From: Allopusillimonas ginsengisoli | GTDB taxonomy: Bacteria > Pseudomonadota > Gammaproteobacteria > Burkholderiales > Burkholderiaceae_B | Reading direction: 5' to 3' | Length of the DNA: 64,000 nucleotides | Assembly: GCA_005239165.1 (NCBI GenBank) | Contig: RAPG01000002.1 | Span: forward strand, 62,001-126,000 | In this document: positions 53,973 through 63,682 of the stretch, piece by piece | Layout: each line of letters opens with the position of its first letter | How positions within the stretch are numbered: the first letter of the stretch is position 1 | Position numbers and translations under genes: made by a program | The notes under the pieces: generated by a model | What the model was told of the DNA's origin: nothing | The model's input: only the letters and a program-made list of their open reading frames with translations | The model's database searches: none

Positions 53973-54833
53973 TCAGGCTACCGCCGCACTAGGCTCTCGC
54001 AGAGCAAGCTGACGCCATATTGCCATGGTGGCCTCGGCGTTGTTAAGCGTGTAAAAATGAAGCCCGGGCGCCCCGCGGTCAAGCAAGGTTTGTGACAACT
54101 GTGCGATTACATCAGTGCCAAAGGCCCTGATCGAAGCCCGGTCATCACCAAAGTCAATCAGCCTCAGGCGCAGCCAGCGCGGGATCTCTGCCCCGCACAT
54201 GCTAGAAAACCGCGCCAGCTGGGTGTAATTGGTAATCGGCATAATGCCCGGCACAATGGGTATGCTTACCCCCATGGCACGGGCACGATCGACAAAGTCA
54301 AAATACGCATCGGCGTTAAAGAAATACTGCGTAATAGCGCCGTGGGCACCAGCCTGCACTTTGTTCTTGAAGTGCGCCAGATCGGCGGCGGCGGTGAGCG
54401 CCTGCGGGTGCATCTCGGGGTAGGCAGCCACTTCAACCTGAAACCAGTCTGCGCTGTGCTCCCTGATAAACGCCACCAGCTCGCTGGCATAGTGCAGTTC
54501 ACCCGCATCGCCCCCCATGCCCGAAGGCAAGTCACCTCGCAGGGCAACAATACGGCGTACGCCCTGCGCGCGATAGCTGTCGAGTATGTCGGCCAGCTCG
54601 GCACGCGTGGCACCTATGCAAGAAAGATGGGGTGCAACATCGCAACCCAGGTTTTGCAACAGCCGTACGGTATCGGCCGTACCTGAACGCGTGGAGCCAC
54701 CCGCGCCAAACGTGACACTGACGTACTCTGGCGCAAGTGCCAGCAACTGCTTGGCCGACCTGACCAGTTTTTCCTGGGCCGCGATATCACGCGGCGGGAA
54801 AAACTCCAGGCTGATCGCCTGCTTACCGCTCAT
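53973..54833 (-). CDS. metF: 5,10-methylenetetrahydrofolate reductase
   Basis: This 286-residue flavoprotein reduces methylene-THF to methyl-THF for methionine synthesis. It carries SLEFFPPRD, VSVTFGAGGSTRSGT, HLSCIGATRAEL, RRIVALRGDLP, and QYFFNADAYFDFVDRA with IPIVPGIMPI. The start at 54833 overlaps the stop of the holin-like gene (ATGA), and the operon ahcY-holin-like-metF is headed by an SAH riboswitch, so expression should rise when S-adenosylhomocysteine accumulates. Confidence 0.95.
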   Translation of the reverse strand: MSGKQAISLEFFPPRDIAAQEKLVRSAKQLLALAPEYVSVTFGAGGSTRSGTADTVRLLQNLGCDVAPHLSCIGATRAELADILDSYRAQGVRRIVALRGDLPSGMGGDAGELHYASELVAFIREHSADWFQVEVAAYPEMHPQALTAAADLAHFKNKVQAGAHGAITQYFFNADAYFDFVDRARAMGVSIPIVPGIMPITNYTQLARFSSMCGAEIPRWLRLRLIDFGDDRASIRAFGTDVIAQLSQTLLDRGAPGLHFYTLNNAEATMAIWRQLALREPSAAVA

Positions 54834-55168
54834 GACGCCAGTAACCTTGAGAGCAAGCTGGACACAATGCTGTACACAAACGCGCCAAGCATGGCCCACC
54901 AGAAACCGCTGACCTGGAAGCCCTTAAGCACTGACCCGGCAAACCAGAACACCAGAGCGTTAAGCACCAGCAGAAACAGGCCCAGGGTTACGATGGTGAT
55001 AGGCAGCGTCAGCAGGATCAGCACAGGTTTGACCAGTGTGTTGAGCAGGCCAAGCACCAGAGCGGCAATCAGCGCAGAGCCAAACGAGGCCACGTTGATA
55101 CCAGGAAGAATATAGGCCACGATAAGCAATGCAACGGCGTTCAGTAGCCAGACAAGTAAAAGTTCCAT
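54830..55168 (-). CDS. Phage holin family 4-like membrane protein
   Basis: This 112-residue, four-span membrane protein has the PF04020-type pattern: LLVWLLNAVALLIVAYILPGINV, LVLGLLNTLVKPVLILLTLPITIVTLGLFLLVLNALVFW and a late SIVSSLL. Despite the name, such genes occur widely outside phages, and this one commonly sits between ahcY and metF in this bacterial group. Its stop overlaps the metF start. Its role is unknown. Confidence 0.9.
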   Translation of the reverse strand: MELLLVWLLNAVALLIVAYILPGINVASFGSALIAALVLGLLNTLVKPVLILLTLPITIVTLGLFLLVLNALVFWFAGSVLKGFQVSGFWWAMLGAFVYSIVSSLLSRLLAS

Positions 55169-55286
55169 GATGACGCTCCGTAGTTAGGCCGAGACGGCAA
55201 GTGCGACGCAATGCGCCGGTACAAATAATAGTTCAGTCTGCAGGCCTGCACCTTTTCAGAATGCAGGCCCCCACGGCTTGCCGTGC

Positions 55287-56705
55287 TTAGTAGCGGTAAT
55301 GATCCGGCTTATAAGGCCCTTCAACAGGCACGTTGATGTACTCAGCCTGCTCGGGACGCAGCTCAGTCAGCTGCACACCCAGCTTTTTCAGGTGCAGGCG
55401 GGCCACATTTTCGTCCAGATGCTTGGGCAGCACATACACTTTGCCGGTTTCGTAAGCGTCCCCACGGGTGAAAAGCTCGATCTGCGCAATGGTCTGGTTG
55501 GCGAACGATGCCGACATCACGAAAGATGGGTGACCGGTGGCGCAACCCAGGTTGACCAGACGCCCCTTGGCCAGCAGGATAACCCGCTTGCCATCAGGAA
55601 AAATAATGTGATCGACCTGTGGCTTGATTTCTTCCCACTCAAGGTCTTCAACCGAAGCAATGTCGATTTCGCTGTCAAAGTGCCCGATATTGCACACAAT
55701 GGCCTGATCTTTCATGCGAAACATGTGCTCTTTCGTGATCACATGGTAGTTGCCGGTAGCCGTTACAAAGATATCGGCTTTGTCAGCCGCCTCATCGAGG
55801 GTAACCACGCGGTAGCCTTCCATAGAGGCCTGCAGCGCGCAGATGGGGTCAACTTCAGTAACCCAGACCTGAGCGCGCAATGCAGCCAGCGCCTGGGCGC
55901 AGCCCTTGCCCACGTCACCAAAGCCGCACACCACGGCGATCTTGCCTGCCACCATAACGTCGGTTGCGCGCTTGATGCCATCGACCAGCGACTCACGGCA
56001 GCCGTACAGGTTGTCGAATTTGGACTTGGTGACGGAATCGTTGACGTTAATGGCCGGGAAGGCCAGCTCGCCTTTTTTGGACATCTGATAAAGACGGTGC
56101 ACACCGGTGGTGGTTTCTTCGGTAACGCCCTGAATGTGCGCGATGCGGGTCGAATACCACTTGGGGTCTTGCTGCAGGCGCGCCTTGATGGACGCGAACA
56201 GCACCCGCTCTTCTTCGTGCTCGGGGTTGTTCAGCACAGAAAGGTCTGACTCGGCACGCGCGCCCAGATGCAGCAGCAGCGTGGCATCGCCGCCATCATC
56301 GAGAATCATGTTGGCAAACTGCCCTTGTGGCCAGTCAAAAATCTGGTGGGTGTATTGCCAGTATTCTTCGAGCGACTCGCCCTTGACGGCAAATACCGGC
56401 GTGCCGCCGGCAGCAATGGCTGCGGCAGCGTGATCCTGGGTAGAAAAAATATTGCACGAAGCCCAGCGAACCTCGGCACCGAGTGCCTTGAGCGTTTCGA
56501 TAAGCACGGCAGTCTGGATCGTCATGTGCAGGCTGCCTGCAATGCGGGCACCCTTTAGCGGCTTGGAAGCACCGAATTCTTCGCGCGTGGCCATGAGCCC
56601 GGGCATTTCGGTTTCAGCAATGGCGATCTCGCGCCGACCCCAGCCCGCCAGGGCGATATCGGCAATTTTAAAATCAGTGAATGTGGCGTCAGCAACAGTC
56701 TTCAT
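55287..56705 (-). CDS. ahcY: Adenosylhomocysteinase
   Basis: The 472-residue NAD-dependent enzyme splits S-adenosylhomocysteine to adenosine and homocysteine. Signatures include [74 protein letters not shown] and the C-terminal [10 protein letters not shown]. Length includes the roughly 40-residue insert usual in many bacteria. The start at 56705 gives the standard N-terminus; a frame running further upstream crosses the riboswitch leader and is rejected. Directly controlled by the SAH riboswitch. Confidence 0.97.
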   Translation of the reverse strand: MKTVADATFTDFKIADIALAGWGRREIAIAETEMPGLMATREEFGASKPLKGARIAGSLHMTIQTAVLIETLKALGAEVRWASCNIFSTQDHAAAAIAAGGTPVFAVKGESLEEYWQYTHQIFDWPQGQFANMILDDGGDATLLLHLGARAESDLSVLNNPEHEEERVLFASIKARLQQDPKWYSTRIAHIQGVTEETTTGVHRLYQMSKKGELAFPAINVNDSVTKSKFDNLYGCRESLVDGIKRATDVMVAGKIAVVCGFGDVGKGCAQALAALRAQVWVTEVDPICALQASMEGYRVVTLDEAADKADIFVTATGNYHVITKEHMFRMKDQAIVCNIGHFDSEIDIASVEDLEWEEIKPQVDHIIFPDGKRVILLAKGRLVNLGCATGHPSFVMSASFANQTIAQIELFTRGDAYETGKVYVLPKHLDENVARLHLKKLGVQLTELRPEQAEYINVPVEGPYKPDHYRY

Positions 56706-56766
56706 GGCAGTAATCCCATAAACCTGTACCGGCCGGAAGACGCGAAAACAACGTGCAAAACACGCC

Positions 56767-56802
56767 GCGCTCATCTTTGCCTGTACAGGAAACGATGAGC
56801 GC
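56767..56802 (-). promoter_or_regulatory. Leader hairpin between SAH aptamer and ahcY
   Basis: On the minus strand GCGCTCATC (56802-56794) pairs with GATGAGCGC (56775-56767), and the loop contains the self-complementary CCTGTACAGG. It lies between aptamer and start codon and is the probable expression platform or part of it. Only a short T-run (GTTTTG) follows, so termination is uncertain. Confidence 0.55.
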
Positions 56803-56820
56803 AGTTGTTGTTGAAAACGG

Positions 56821-56892
56821 ACCTGAGCCTAGCGGGTGGAGCGGGCGACCAATTGGCCGCAACCTCTACGCCGTTGCAGCGCTCCTCAGGAT
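56821..56892 (-). ncRNA. SAH riboswitch (S-adenosylhomocysteine aptamer)
   Basis: The minus strand holds the aptamer core GAGGAGCGCTGCAACGG (56887-56871) and the closing GCTAGGCTCAGG (56833-56822). CCTGAG (56890-56885) pairs exactly with CTCAGG (56827-56822) as helix P1. This agrees with the known SAH riboswitch consensus found upstream of ahcY and metF in betaproteobacteria. It switches on expression when SAH binds. A TACAAT -10 box lies a few bases before it at 56904-56899. Confidence 0.9.
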
Positions 56893-56898
56893 GCAAAT

Positions 56899-56904
56899 AT
56901 TGTA
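56899..56904 (-). promoter_or_regulatory. -10 box of the ahcY-metF operon
   Basis: TACAAT on the minus strand stands seven bases before the riboswitch aptamer, so the transcript would begin right at the aptamer. No good -35 box was identified. Confidence 0.5.
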
Positions 56905-57126
56905 GCGTAATTTGCTGACGCGCCGGGCAGCCCAGTAACGCCGCGGCTCTGACAGCCCGGGCCATCAGTTGATGGTGTGTTCCCATGGCCAAAACCGCGC
57001 TGACCAGTTCGCCGACTCGGGATGATGTATCCCTTGGCAAATAGCATTAACCAGCCCGTCAAATCTGAGCTGAGCATACCCTTGGCAGAACCGCGCTGCT
57101 CAACCCGCCGACAAAACGCCCTTGGC
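56905..57126. other. Spacer with imperfect direct repeats between DUF1289 gene and ahcY promoter
   Basis: On the minus strand similar blocks recur in two copies: GTCGGCG, CAGCGCGGTT and a GCCAAGGG-like element, the copies about 75 bases apart. No gene was recognised. It may be an old duplication of about 70 bases. Confidence 0.4.
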
Positions 57127-57558
57127 TCAGCCTTTACGCCTGGGATACCCCTGGGCCGTAATGCGCTGCCAGATTTCGTGTTTTTCGTGGTCTTCAAGAA
57201 AAACCCAGTTGGCAACCTCCATGGCCGTGCGCCCACATCCCCGGCAAACGTCATCGTACAGCGTGGAACACACCGCCACGCAGGGTGAGTCAGTGCGGTC
57301 AAAAACCCCACGGCCGCTGACACGCGCGCCGGCGGTCATGTTGCTGTCTGTGTCGTCGCCTGTATTGCTGCCTGTATTGCTGCCTGTGTTGCCAGTTATA
57401 GCGCCGGTGGCGTCTTCAGCGCCAAAAGCTGAAGCCGGCGCAGCCTCAGCAACAACTGTGACAAAGGTGCCCGCCGCCTCCTGAGGCGCCCCCGTCTGGC
57501 CTGAGCCTGACGGATCGCCGGGGTGAACCCCGGCGCGATGGGCCTCAGTGGCCTTCAT
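57127..57558 (-). CDS. DUF1289-domain protein
   Basis: The 143-residue protein consists of a low-complexity N-terminal half with an NTGSNTG-type repeat and a C-terminal DUF1289 domain. That domain shows DSPCVAVCSTLYDDVCRGCGRT (Cys-x3-Cys ... Cys-x2-Cys, a likely metal or Fe-S site), then EVANWVFLEDHEKHEIWQRI. The domain usually occurs alone as a small protein, so the repeat-rich front part is a lineage extension, or the true start lies further in. It begins one base after the metK stop codon and is cotranscribed with it. Function unknown. Confidence 0.85.
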   Translation of the reverse strand: MKATEAHRAGVHPGDPSGSGQTGAPQEAAGTFVTVVAEAAPASAFGAEDATGAITGNTGSNTGSNTGDDTDSNMTAGARVSGRGVFDRTDSPCVAVCSTLYDDVCRGCGRTAMEVANWVFLEDHEKHEIWQRITAQGYPRRKG

Positions 57559-57559
57559 T

Positions 57560-58723
57560 TCAGGCGGCCTTTTTCAGCGCCTGAATCTTGTCGGTGGCTT
57601 CCCATGTGAACTCGGGCTCGGCACGGCCAAAATGACCATAGGCAGCCGTCTTTGTGTAAATGGGACGCAGCAAGTCAAGCATGTTGATAATGCCCTTGGG
57701 CCGAAGATCAAAATGTTCGCGCACCAAAAGAGCAATCTGGTCGTCAGGTATGACGCCAGTACCTTCCGTGTAAACAGTGATGTTGATGGGTTCGGCGACA
57801 CCAATGGCATAGCTGACCTGAACCTGGCACTGGCGCGCCAGCCCGGCCGCCACGATGTTTTTGGCCACATAGCGTGCCGCGTAAGCGGCAGACCGGTCAA
57901 CCTTGGACGGGTCTTTACCTGAGAAGGCACCGCCCCCATGCGGGCATGCGCCGCCATAGGTATCAACAATAATTTTGCGCCCCGTCAGGCCGCAGTCGCC
58001 CTGCGGGCCGCCGATAATGAAGACCCCCGTAGGGTTGATCATGAATTTGGTTTTGGAAGTGAGCAGGCCGTCAGCAAAGCTGGGCTTGATGATTTCTTCG
58101 ATGACGGCTTCGCGGATGTCTTGCTGCGAGATGTCAGGCGCGTGTTGGGTGGACAGCACAACGGTATCGACCTCGGCAGGATTGCCGTCGACATAGCGGA
58201 ACGTAACCTGAGACTTGGCATCTGGGCGCAGCCAGGGCAGACGCCCGTCTTTGCGCAGTTCGCTCTGGCGCTGCACCAGACGGTGCGCGTACCAGATGGG
58301 TGCGGGCATGAGGTCGGGGGTTTCATCGCAGGCATAGCCAAACATCAGCCCCTGATCACCCGCACCCTGGTTGAGGATGTCTTCGGGGCTGCGGTTTACG
58401 CCCTGGGCAATGTCGGGAGACTGCTTGTCATAGGCCACCAGTACGGCACAACCTTTGTAGTCAATACCGTATTCGGTGTTGTCATAGCCGATGCGCTGTA
58501 TGGTGTCACGCGCGATCTGTATGTAGTCAATGTTGGCCGTTGTGGTGATTTCGCCTGCAAGCACCACCAGCCCGGTATTGCACAGCGTTTCAGCTGCGAC
58601 ACGCGAGTTGGGGTCTTGCTCGAGCAGCGCGTCAAGAATGGCGTCGGAGATTTGATCAGCGACTTTGTCAGGATGGCCTTCGGAGACCGATTCGGAAGTA
58701 AACAGAAAATCGTTGTTTGCCAC
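57560..58723 (-). CDS. metK: S-adenosylmethionine synthetase
   Basis: The 387-residue enzyme makes SAM from methionine and ATP. It has [65 protein letters not shown], and [27 protein letters not shown]. The start is taken as GTG at 58723: it gives the standard [15 protein letters not shown] N-terminus and AGGACG stands before it, while the ATG further upstream would add nine unrelated residues. The leader contains two hairpins, one terminator-like. Confidence 0.96.
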   Translation of the reverse strand: MANNDFLFTSESVSEGHPDKVADQISDAILDALLEQDPNSRVAAETLCNTGLVVLAGEITTTANIDYIQIARDTIQRIGYDNTEYGIDYKGCAVLVAYDKQSPDIAQGVNRSPEDILNQGAGDQGLMFGYACDETPDLMPAPIWYAHRLVQRQSELRKDGRLPWLRPDAKSQVTFRYVDGNPAEVDTVVLSTQHAPDISQQDIREAVIEEIIKPSFADGLLTSKTKFMINPTGVFIIGGPQGDCGLTGRKIIVDTYGGACPHGGGAFSGKDPSKVDRSAAYAARYVAKNIVAAGLARQCQVQVSYAIGVAEPINITVYTEGTGVIPDDQIALLVREHFDLRPKGIINMLDLLRPIYTKTAAYGHFGRAEPEFTWEATDKIQALKKAA

Positions 58724-58730
58724 AGCGATA

Positions 58731-58790
58731 CGTCCTAAAAAACACTGCAATCGCAGTATGGAGGTTGAACGAAACGCGTTGCACCTCGGA
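58731..58790 (-). promoter_or_regulatory. metK leader with two hairpins
   Basis: On the minus strand GAGGT-GC-AACG / CGTT-CA-ACCTC forms a first stem (58788-58762). Then ACTGC-GATT-GCAGT (58758-58745) is followed by G and T6 (58743-58738), a small intrinsic-terminator form, just before the metK ribosome binding site. I do not recognise a known SAM riboswitch class. Attenuation or an unlisted leader element is possible. Confidence 0.45.
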
Positions 58791-58967
58791 CATCTGCATA
58801 GCAGTAGAAATCAGGGCGCGACGCTTTAGCGGATTTTTAACGCACCACATGAAGCAGTACGCCATCGCCCCGCAAGTTGTCGGTTAACTCAGCGATAAAT
58901 AGCATTTTAAGCGAAAATACGTCTTCGTATCTGTTTTCACTTATTACCGAAGGGTTTTTGGCAGGCT

Positions 58968-59822
58968 ATGCTTCTGGCTTTATTTCGTTTGCTGGCGCGC
59001 ATACCGCTGCCTGTGTTGCATGCTGTCGGCAAGGTTATCGGCTGGCTCGTGTACGCGTGGCCGGGCCGCTATCGCCGACGGCTGCAGGCTAACGCCCAGC
59101 AGGCCGGCTATGCTGACCCCGCGTTTGCCCGTCGGGCGGCGGCCCAGACCGGCGCCATGATTCTCGAAACCCCAAAAGTGTGGTTACGCACCACTCAGTG
59201 TCTGCGCAAAACGCACAGCGACGACGGCGAGGTCGTACGTACTGCCCTGGCCGAAGGGCGGGGCATTCTTTACCTGACCCCGCACCTGGGTTGCTTCGAG
59301 ATCACCGCCCGCTATCTCATCCAGCACGGGCCCATTACCGTCATGTACCGTCCCCCGCGGCAACCCGCCTTCGAACCCATTATGGAGCAAGCCCGCAACA
59401 TGTCGGGCCTGCATGCCGTACCGGCCAACCTTCAGGGAGTACGCGAGTTTGTACGGGCCTTGCGGCGCGGCGAGGCCGTAGGCATGCTGCCTGACCAGGT
59501 TCCCGGAGGCGGCGAAGGCGTGTGGGCGACCTTTTTTGACAAATACGCCTACACGATGACGCTGGCGGGCAAACTGGCTGCCCAGACAGGCGTGGCCGTC
59601 ATCCTGACAGCCGGAGAGCGCCTGCCCAAAGGGCAAGGCTGGAAAATCCATTATTTGCGACTGCCCGAACCTCTGCCCAGGCGGCCCGAAGAGCTCGCCA
59701 CCCTCATCAACGGCGCAATGGAAACACTTATTCGCCGCTTTCCAGAACAATACCTATGGAGTTACAACCGCTACAAGGTGCCCGATGAAGCACCTCCACG
59801 CCCGCAGGACACACCTCAATGA
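58968..59822 (+). CDS. LpxL/HtrB-type lipid A acyltransferase (first copy)
   Basis: The 284-residue inner-membrane acyltransferase adds a secondary acyl chain to lipid A precursors. One N-terminal membrane anchor (LLALFRLLARIPLPVLHAVGKVIGWLVYAW) is followed by the active-site motif TPHLGCFE (His-x4-Glu), then MYRPPRQPAF, GMLPDQVPGGGEGVWATFFDK and WSYNRYKVP at the end. The last residues overlap the second acyltransferase gene (ATGA). Divergent from metK. Confidence 0.92.
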   Translation: MLLALFRLLARIPLPVLHAVGKVIGWLVYAWPGRYRRRLQANAQQAGYADPAFARRAAAQTGAMILETPKVWLRTTQCLRKTHSDDGEVVRTALAEGRGILYLTPHLGCFEITARYLIQHGPITVMYRPPRQPAFEPIMEQARNMSGLHAVPANLQGVREFVRALRRGEAVGMLPDQVPGGGEGVWATFFDKYAYTMTLAGKLAAQTGVAVILTAGERLPKGQGWKIHYLRLPEPLPRRPEELATLINGAMETLIRRFPEQYLWSYNRYKVPDEAPPRPQDTPQ

Positions 59823-60712
59823 ACATCAACAAACTACCTCTTCTGCGTGCGGTCTTCCGTTACTTCGGCAACACCTCGACCGCCAGCCGGTTGCGCTGGG
59901 GTGGCGTGCTTGCCTGGCTGGCTCGCAAGCTACTGCGCTCGCGAGTCAATATCGTACGTGTCAACCTGCAGCTTTGCTTTCCCGAGCACACTGCGCAGCA
60001 ACGCGAGGCCTGGCTGCGCCAGCATTTCCGCCTACTGGGTCAGTCAATCGTAGATCGCGGGCTGTGCTGGTTTGGTAAACCCGAAGCCATCACGCAAACC
60101 ATCAGCCTGCATGGCTTTGAACACATCCAGGCCCTGCTCGACGCCAAACGCCCCATCATATTGCTGGCGCCTCACTTTATAGGCCTTGACGCAGCGGCCA
60201 CTCGTGTCAGCATGGAACTCAAAGAGCTCGCATCTATCTATACGCGTCAAAGCGATGCCGACGTCGACCGCATGGTGCTTGAAGGGCGCAAACGTTTCAA
60301 TACCATCCATCTCGTAGGCCGGCACGAAGGCGTGCGGGGCATGATCAGACATTTGCGTAACGGCATCCCCGTTTATTACCTGCCTGACATGGACTTCGGA
60401 CGCGGCGATGGCATCGTCTTCAGTCCTTTCTTCAATGTGCCCGCCGCCACTCTGCTCGCCACGGCACAAATCGCCCGCTCACGCAAAGCGGCCGTTGTGC
60501 CCATCGTCACCAATCTCAACATCAAAAGCGGGCACTACAACGTACAGGTTATGCCGCCCCTGGAAGACTTCCCAGGCGAGAGTTCGCTGGAGGCATCCAC
60601 CGACCGACTCAACAAACTGATCGAAGACTGGGTGCGTGCCGACCCACCTCAGTACTATTGGGTGCACCGGCGCTTCAAGACCCGACCGGTGGGCGAGAAA
60701 AAATTCTACTAA
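59819..60712 (+). CDS. LpxL/LpxM-type lipid A acyltransferase (second copy)
   Basis: This 297-residue paralogue has the same layout: a short N-terminal hydrophobic segment, APHFIGLD (His-x4-Asp) as active site, [41 protein letters not shown] and a C-terminal [12 protein letters not shown]. The two neighbours differ at the acidic residue of the active-site motif (Glu versus Asp) and are probably specialised for different acyl chains or positions on lipid A. Translationally coupled to the first copy. Confidence 0.92.
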   Translation: MNINKLPLLRAVFRYFGNTSTASRLRWGGVLAWLARKLLRSRVNIVRVNLQLCFPEHTAQQREAWLRQHFRLLGQSIVDRGLCWFGKPEAITQTISLHGFEHIQALLDAKRPIILLAPHFIGLDAAATRVSMELKELASIYTRQSDADVDRMVLEGRKRFNTIHLVGRHEGVRGMIRHLRNGIPVYYLPDMDFGRGDGIVFSPFFNVPAATLLATAQIARSRKAAVVPIVTNLNIKSGHYNVQVMPPLEDFPGESSLEASTDRLNKLIEDWVRADPPQYYWVHRRFKTRPVGEKKFY

Positions 60713-60890
60713 TTCGTATCCGGCAGGTAACAACGGCTGGCGGATAACTGCGCCCATACACTCAAGCCAGAAGCCGGGCACGCCTCTGTCAGTAACACGA
60801 CAACACCTTATGACTGCACACACGCCCGCATCAACACCCCATGTCGCCACAACTACGGACAAACCCGGCGTTATACGGGATAATGCCCCA

Positions 60891-61799
60891 ATGATCTGGA
60901 ATTTCGCAAAAATGCACGGCGCAGGCAATGACTTCGTCGTGATAGATGGTGTACGGCAAGCCATTGCCCTCACACCCGAGATTGCGCGGGCACTCGCCGA
61001 CCGCCATTTCGGCATTGGTGCCGACCAGATCCTGCTTGTCGACAACCCACTGCATCCTGAAGCCGATTTCCGCTACCGCATCTTCAATGCAGACGGCAGC
61101 GAAGTCGAGCATTGCGGCAACGGCGCCCGCTGTTTCGTGCGCTTTGTGCATGAACAGGGGCTTTCCAAGCGCAATCCCTTGCGGGCTGAGATCTGCACAG
61201 GCCTGATCACGCTGCATGTCGACGACAACGGCGACGTATCCGTCGCCATGGGCCGCACCCGTTTCGACCCCGATGCCGTAGGCTTCGACACCAAGGGCCT
61301 GACATCAGCCGTTTGCGGCGACGACACGTCATGGACGCTGCCGGTGGCCGGGCATGGCGAGCTACATCTGTCGCTGGTCGCCATATCCAACCCACACGCG
61401 GTTCAGCTGGTTGACGACATCAACACCGCCCCCGTTGGCGTGGTGGGGCCCATCATAGAGTCACACCCCCGTTTTGCTCATCGCGTCAACGCCGGCTTTA
61501 TGCAGGTGCTTGACCGTCATACCATCGCGCTGCGCGTTTACGAACGAGGTGCCGGCGAAACACTGGCCTGCGGCACCGGTGCCTGCGCAGCGGCCGTCGC
61601 CGGCATACGCCGCGGCCTGCTTGAAAGCCCCGTACAAGTACAAATGCGTGGCGGCGAACTCACCATCACATGGGACGGTGACACACCCAGCATGAGCGGC
61701 CCGGCCACAACAGTATTTACCGGCCAGATCGACATCATCGCACTTACCCAATCTGCACTTACCCAATCACCCAACTTCAAGGATGCACCACAGACATGA
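60891..61799 (+). CDS. dapF: Diaminopimelate epimerase
   Basis: The 302-residue enzyme converts LL- to meso-diaminopimelate for lysine and peptidoglycan. [14 protein letters not shown] stands at the start, the two catalytic cysteines in [10 protein letters not shown] and [12 protein letters not shown]. The start at 60891 matches the family ([10 protein letters not shown]); a longer frame upstream overlaps the acyltransferase gene and is rejected. Its stop overlaps the next ATG. Confidence 0.96.
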   Translation: MIWNFAKMHGAGNDFVVIDGVRQAIALTPEIARALADRHFGIGADQILLVDNPLHPEADFRYRIFNADGSEVEHCGNGARCFVRFVHEQGLSKRNPLRAEICTGLITLHVDDNGDVSVAMGRTRFDPDAVGFDTKGLTSAVCGDDTSWTLPVAGHGELHLSLVAISNPHAVQLVDDINTAPVGVVGPIIESHPRFAHRVNAGFMQVLDRHTIALRVYERGAGETLACGTGACAAAVAGIRRGLLESPVQVQMRGGELTITWDGDTPSMSGPATTVFTGQIDIIALTQSALTQSPNFKDAPQT

Positions 61800-62485
61800 G
61801 CACAAACAGCCTCTCCGCCGACGAGATTGCGCATTTTCTGCAAGAGAACCCCTCTTTTTTCACGGATCATGCCGAGCTGTTTTCCAACTTGCGCGTGCCG
61901 CATCCGCACGAAACCCGTGCCATTTCGCTGGGCGAACGCCAGATCATGACGCTGCGCGCACGCAGCAAAGATCTTGAATGGAAACTCTCGGGCCTGGTAC
62001 ACAATGCCACCAGCAACGAAAAAATCAGCATGACGCTTAACGACTGGTGCTGTCGCATGCTGGCCGAAGACGACGCCCTGCAAATACCCGGCCACATCGT
62101 GCGCAGCCTTGGCGACCTGTTCGACTTGCCCACTATTGCCTTGCGGCTGTGGGACCTCAGCAAACTGGGCGACGACAACGAATTTACCCAAGATGTTACC
62201 CACGAGATACGCACCTTTGCACGCGATCTGACCGAGCCATATTGCGGTCCGTTCAGTGACCAGGAAGCCGCAGGGTGGCTGGGCATGCCACCCGCCTCAC
62301 TGGCCATCACGGCGCTTCGCCCCGCTGCCGGCGGCGAACCTATAGGCCTGCTGGTCATGGGTTCCGACGACCCCGAACGCTTCACCCCCGATATGGGCAC
62401 GGCGTTTCTGGAAACCATTAACCAGCTCGCCAGCGCCAGCTTGCTGCGCCTGCAAGGGCCGTCTACACCTGACGCCTGCGCCTGA
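61796..62485 (+). CDS. DUF484 family protein
   Basis: This 229-residue cytoplasmic protein of the DUF484 (YigA-like) family has a GAF-type fold. [44 protein letters not shown] is the characteristic N-terminus, and the GAF-like part ends [30 protein letters not shown]. The order dapF-DUF484-xerC is conserved across many proteobacteria; the function is unknown. Its ATG overlaps the dapF stop. Confidence 0.93.
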   Translation: MSTNSLSADEIAHFLQENPSFFTDHAELFSNLRVPHPHETRAISLGERQIMTLRARSKDLEWKLSGLVHNATSNEKISMTLNDWCCRMLAEDDALQIPGHIVRSLGDLFDLPTIALRLWDLSKLGDDNEFTQDVTHEIRTFARDLTEPYCGPFSDQEAAGWLGMPPASLAITALRPAAGGEPIGLLVMGSDDPERFTPDMGTAFLETINQLASASLLRLQGPSTPDACA

Positions 62486-62529
62486 CACCAGACGCAGGCG
62501 GTCTTGCCCGCCCGGCCTCAGAGACCACC

Positions 62530-63600
62530 ATGCACCCACTGCCCAGCGCCATGGAACACTGGCTTGACCATCTCGAAAGCAACCAGCGGTACTCGCCACA
62601 CACCCTGGCGGGCTACCGGCAAGACCTGCATCATCTGATCACCATCCACCCTGACACGCCGCTTGAGCGCGTCACCGAATCGCATATCCGACAAGCCATA
62701 GCGCGCCTGCATGCTCAGGGTCACAAGCCACGCAGCATGGCGCGCGCGCTTGCGGCATGGCGTGGCTTTTTTAAATGGTGGGCGCCCAAGGCCAACATGG
62801 ATGCCAACCCCGCTGCGGGCGTACGTGCCCCAAAGGCCCCCCGAAGCCTGCCCAAAGCACTGTCAGTGGAACAGGCACAGCTTCTTCTTGATCGACCAGG
62901 GCGCCTGCGCGGTCTGGCATCACGCAAGACGGGCACGCCTGGCGAAGAAGCGTCAGAGCCCAAGCCAGCCTCAGCGTCTCAAAAAGGCGTGGCTGCACCT
63001 GCCGCAGAACCCGACGGCGCAAGTTTTTTTGAATCAGACACACCTATTGCCCGTCGCGACCAGGCCATGTTTGAAACCCTTTATTCAAGCGGGCTGCGGC
63101 TGGCCGAGCTGGTGAGTCTGGACCGACAGTATGTGCACCAGGGATCATACACATCGCAAAGCTGGATACAGTTGCGCGAACAGGAAGCCGTCGTGCACGG
63201 TAAAGGCAACAAAACACGCAGCGTACCTTTGGGCAGAAAAGCCATTGAAGCACTGGAAAGCTGGCTAGAAGTGCGCAGCCAGCTGCTAAAAGGCGAACCT
63301 GACAGCGATGCCAGTGCTGCGTTGTTTCTGGGAGCTCGCGGCCAGAGAATTTCACCCCGCGTGGTGCAGCTTCAGCTAAACAAAATGGCCGCGCGCGCAG
63401 GCCTGCCAGTGCATGTGCATCCGCATAGCCTGCGGCACAGCTTTGCCAGCCACATGCTGCAGTCTGCCCAAGACCTGCGTGCCGTACAAGAACTGCTGGG
63501 GCACGCCAATATTTCGACTACCCAGATTTACACACGCCTTGATTTTCAACACTTGGCGCAGGCTTACGACATGGCGCACCCTCGCGCCAAGAAACGCTAA
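62530..63600 (+). CDS. xerC: Tyrosine recombinase XerC
   Basis: The 356-residue recombinase resolves chromosome dimers at dif together with XerD. The N-terminal core-binding domain (WLDHLESNQRYSPHTLAGYRQDL) is followed by the catalytic domain with R190 (YSSGLRLAELVSLD), K225 or K228 (GKGNKTR), H299 and R302 (HSLRH), H325 (LLGHANISTTQIYTRLD) and nucleophile Y334. Between the two domains, at about residues 127-172, lies a Lys/Ala/Pro/Ser-rich insert that makes it some 50 residues longer than usual. It ends the dapF-DUF484-xerC group. Confidence 0.94.
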   Translation: MHPLPSAMEHWLDHLESNQRYSPHTLAGYRQDLHHLITIHPDTPLERVTESHIRQAIARLHAQGHKPRSMARALAAWRGFFKWWAPKANMDANPAAGVRAPKAPRSLPKALSVEQAQLLLDRPGRLRGLASRKTGTPGEEASEPKPASASQKGVAAPAAEPDGASFFESDTPIARRDQAMFETLYSSGLRLAELVSLDRQYVHQGSYTSQSWIQLREQEAVVHGKGNKTRSVPLGRKAIEALESWLEVRSQLLKGEPDSDASAALFLGARGQRISPRVVQLQLNKMAARAGLPVHVHPHSLRHSFASHMLQSAQDLRAVQELLGHANISTTQIYTRLDFQHLAQAYDMAHPRAKKR

Positions 63601-63636
63601 ATACATATGCGGTGTCGCTGCGCAAAACTGCGCACT

Positions 63637-63670
63637 CAGGCCCTCACACCTCGTAAAAGTGCGAGGCCTG
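63637..63670. terminator. Imperfect hairpin between convergent xerC and metal-ABC binding-protein genes
   Basis: CAGGC and GCCTG close a longer imperfect stem that includes CTC/GAG and CAC/GTG. There is no T-run of note, so it is a weak candidate for a shared terminator. Confidence 0.4.
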
Positions 63671-63682
63671 ACCCCCACAACA

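Noticed and set aside
54830..55168. Prophage remnant suggested by the holin-type name
   Set aside because: The gene is locked between ahcY and metF with overlapping codons and no other phage gene is near; the family is widespread in bacteria.
55278..56249. 323-codon plus-strand frame
   Set aside because: It lies entirely opposite ahcY, whose protein sequence is beyond doubt; the antisense product has no recognisable motif.
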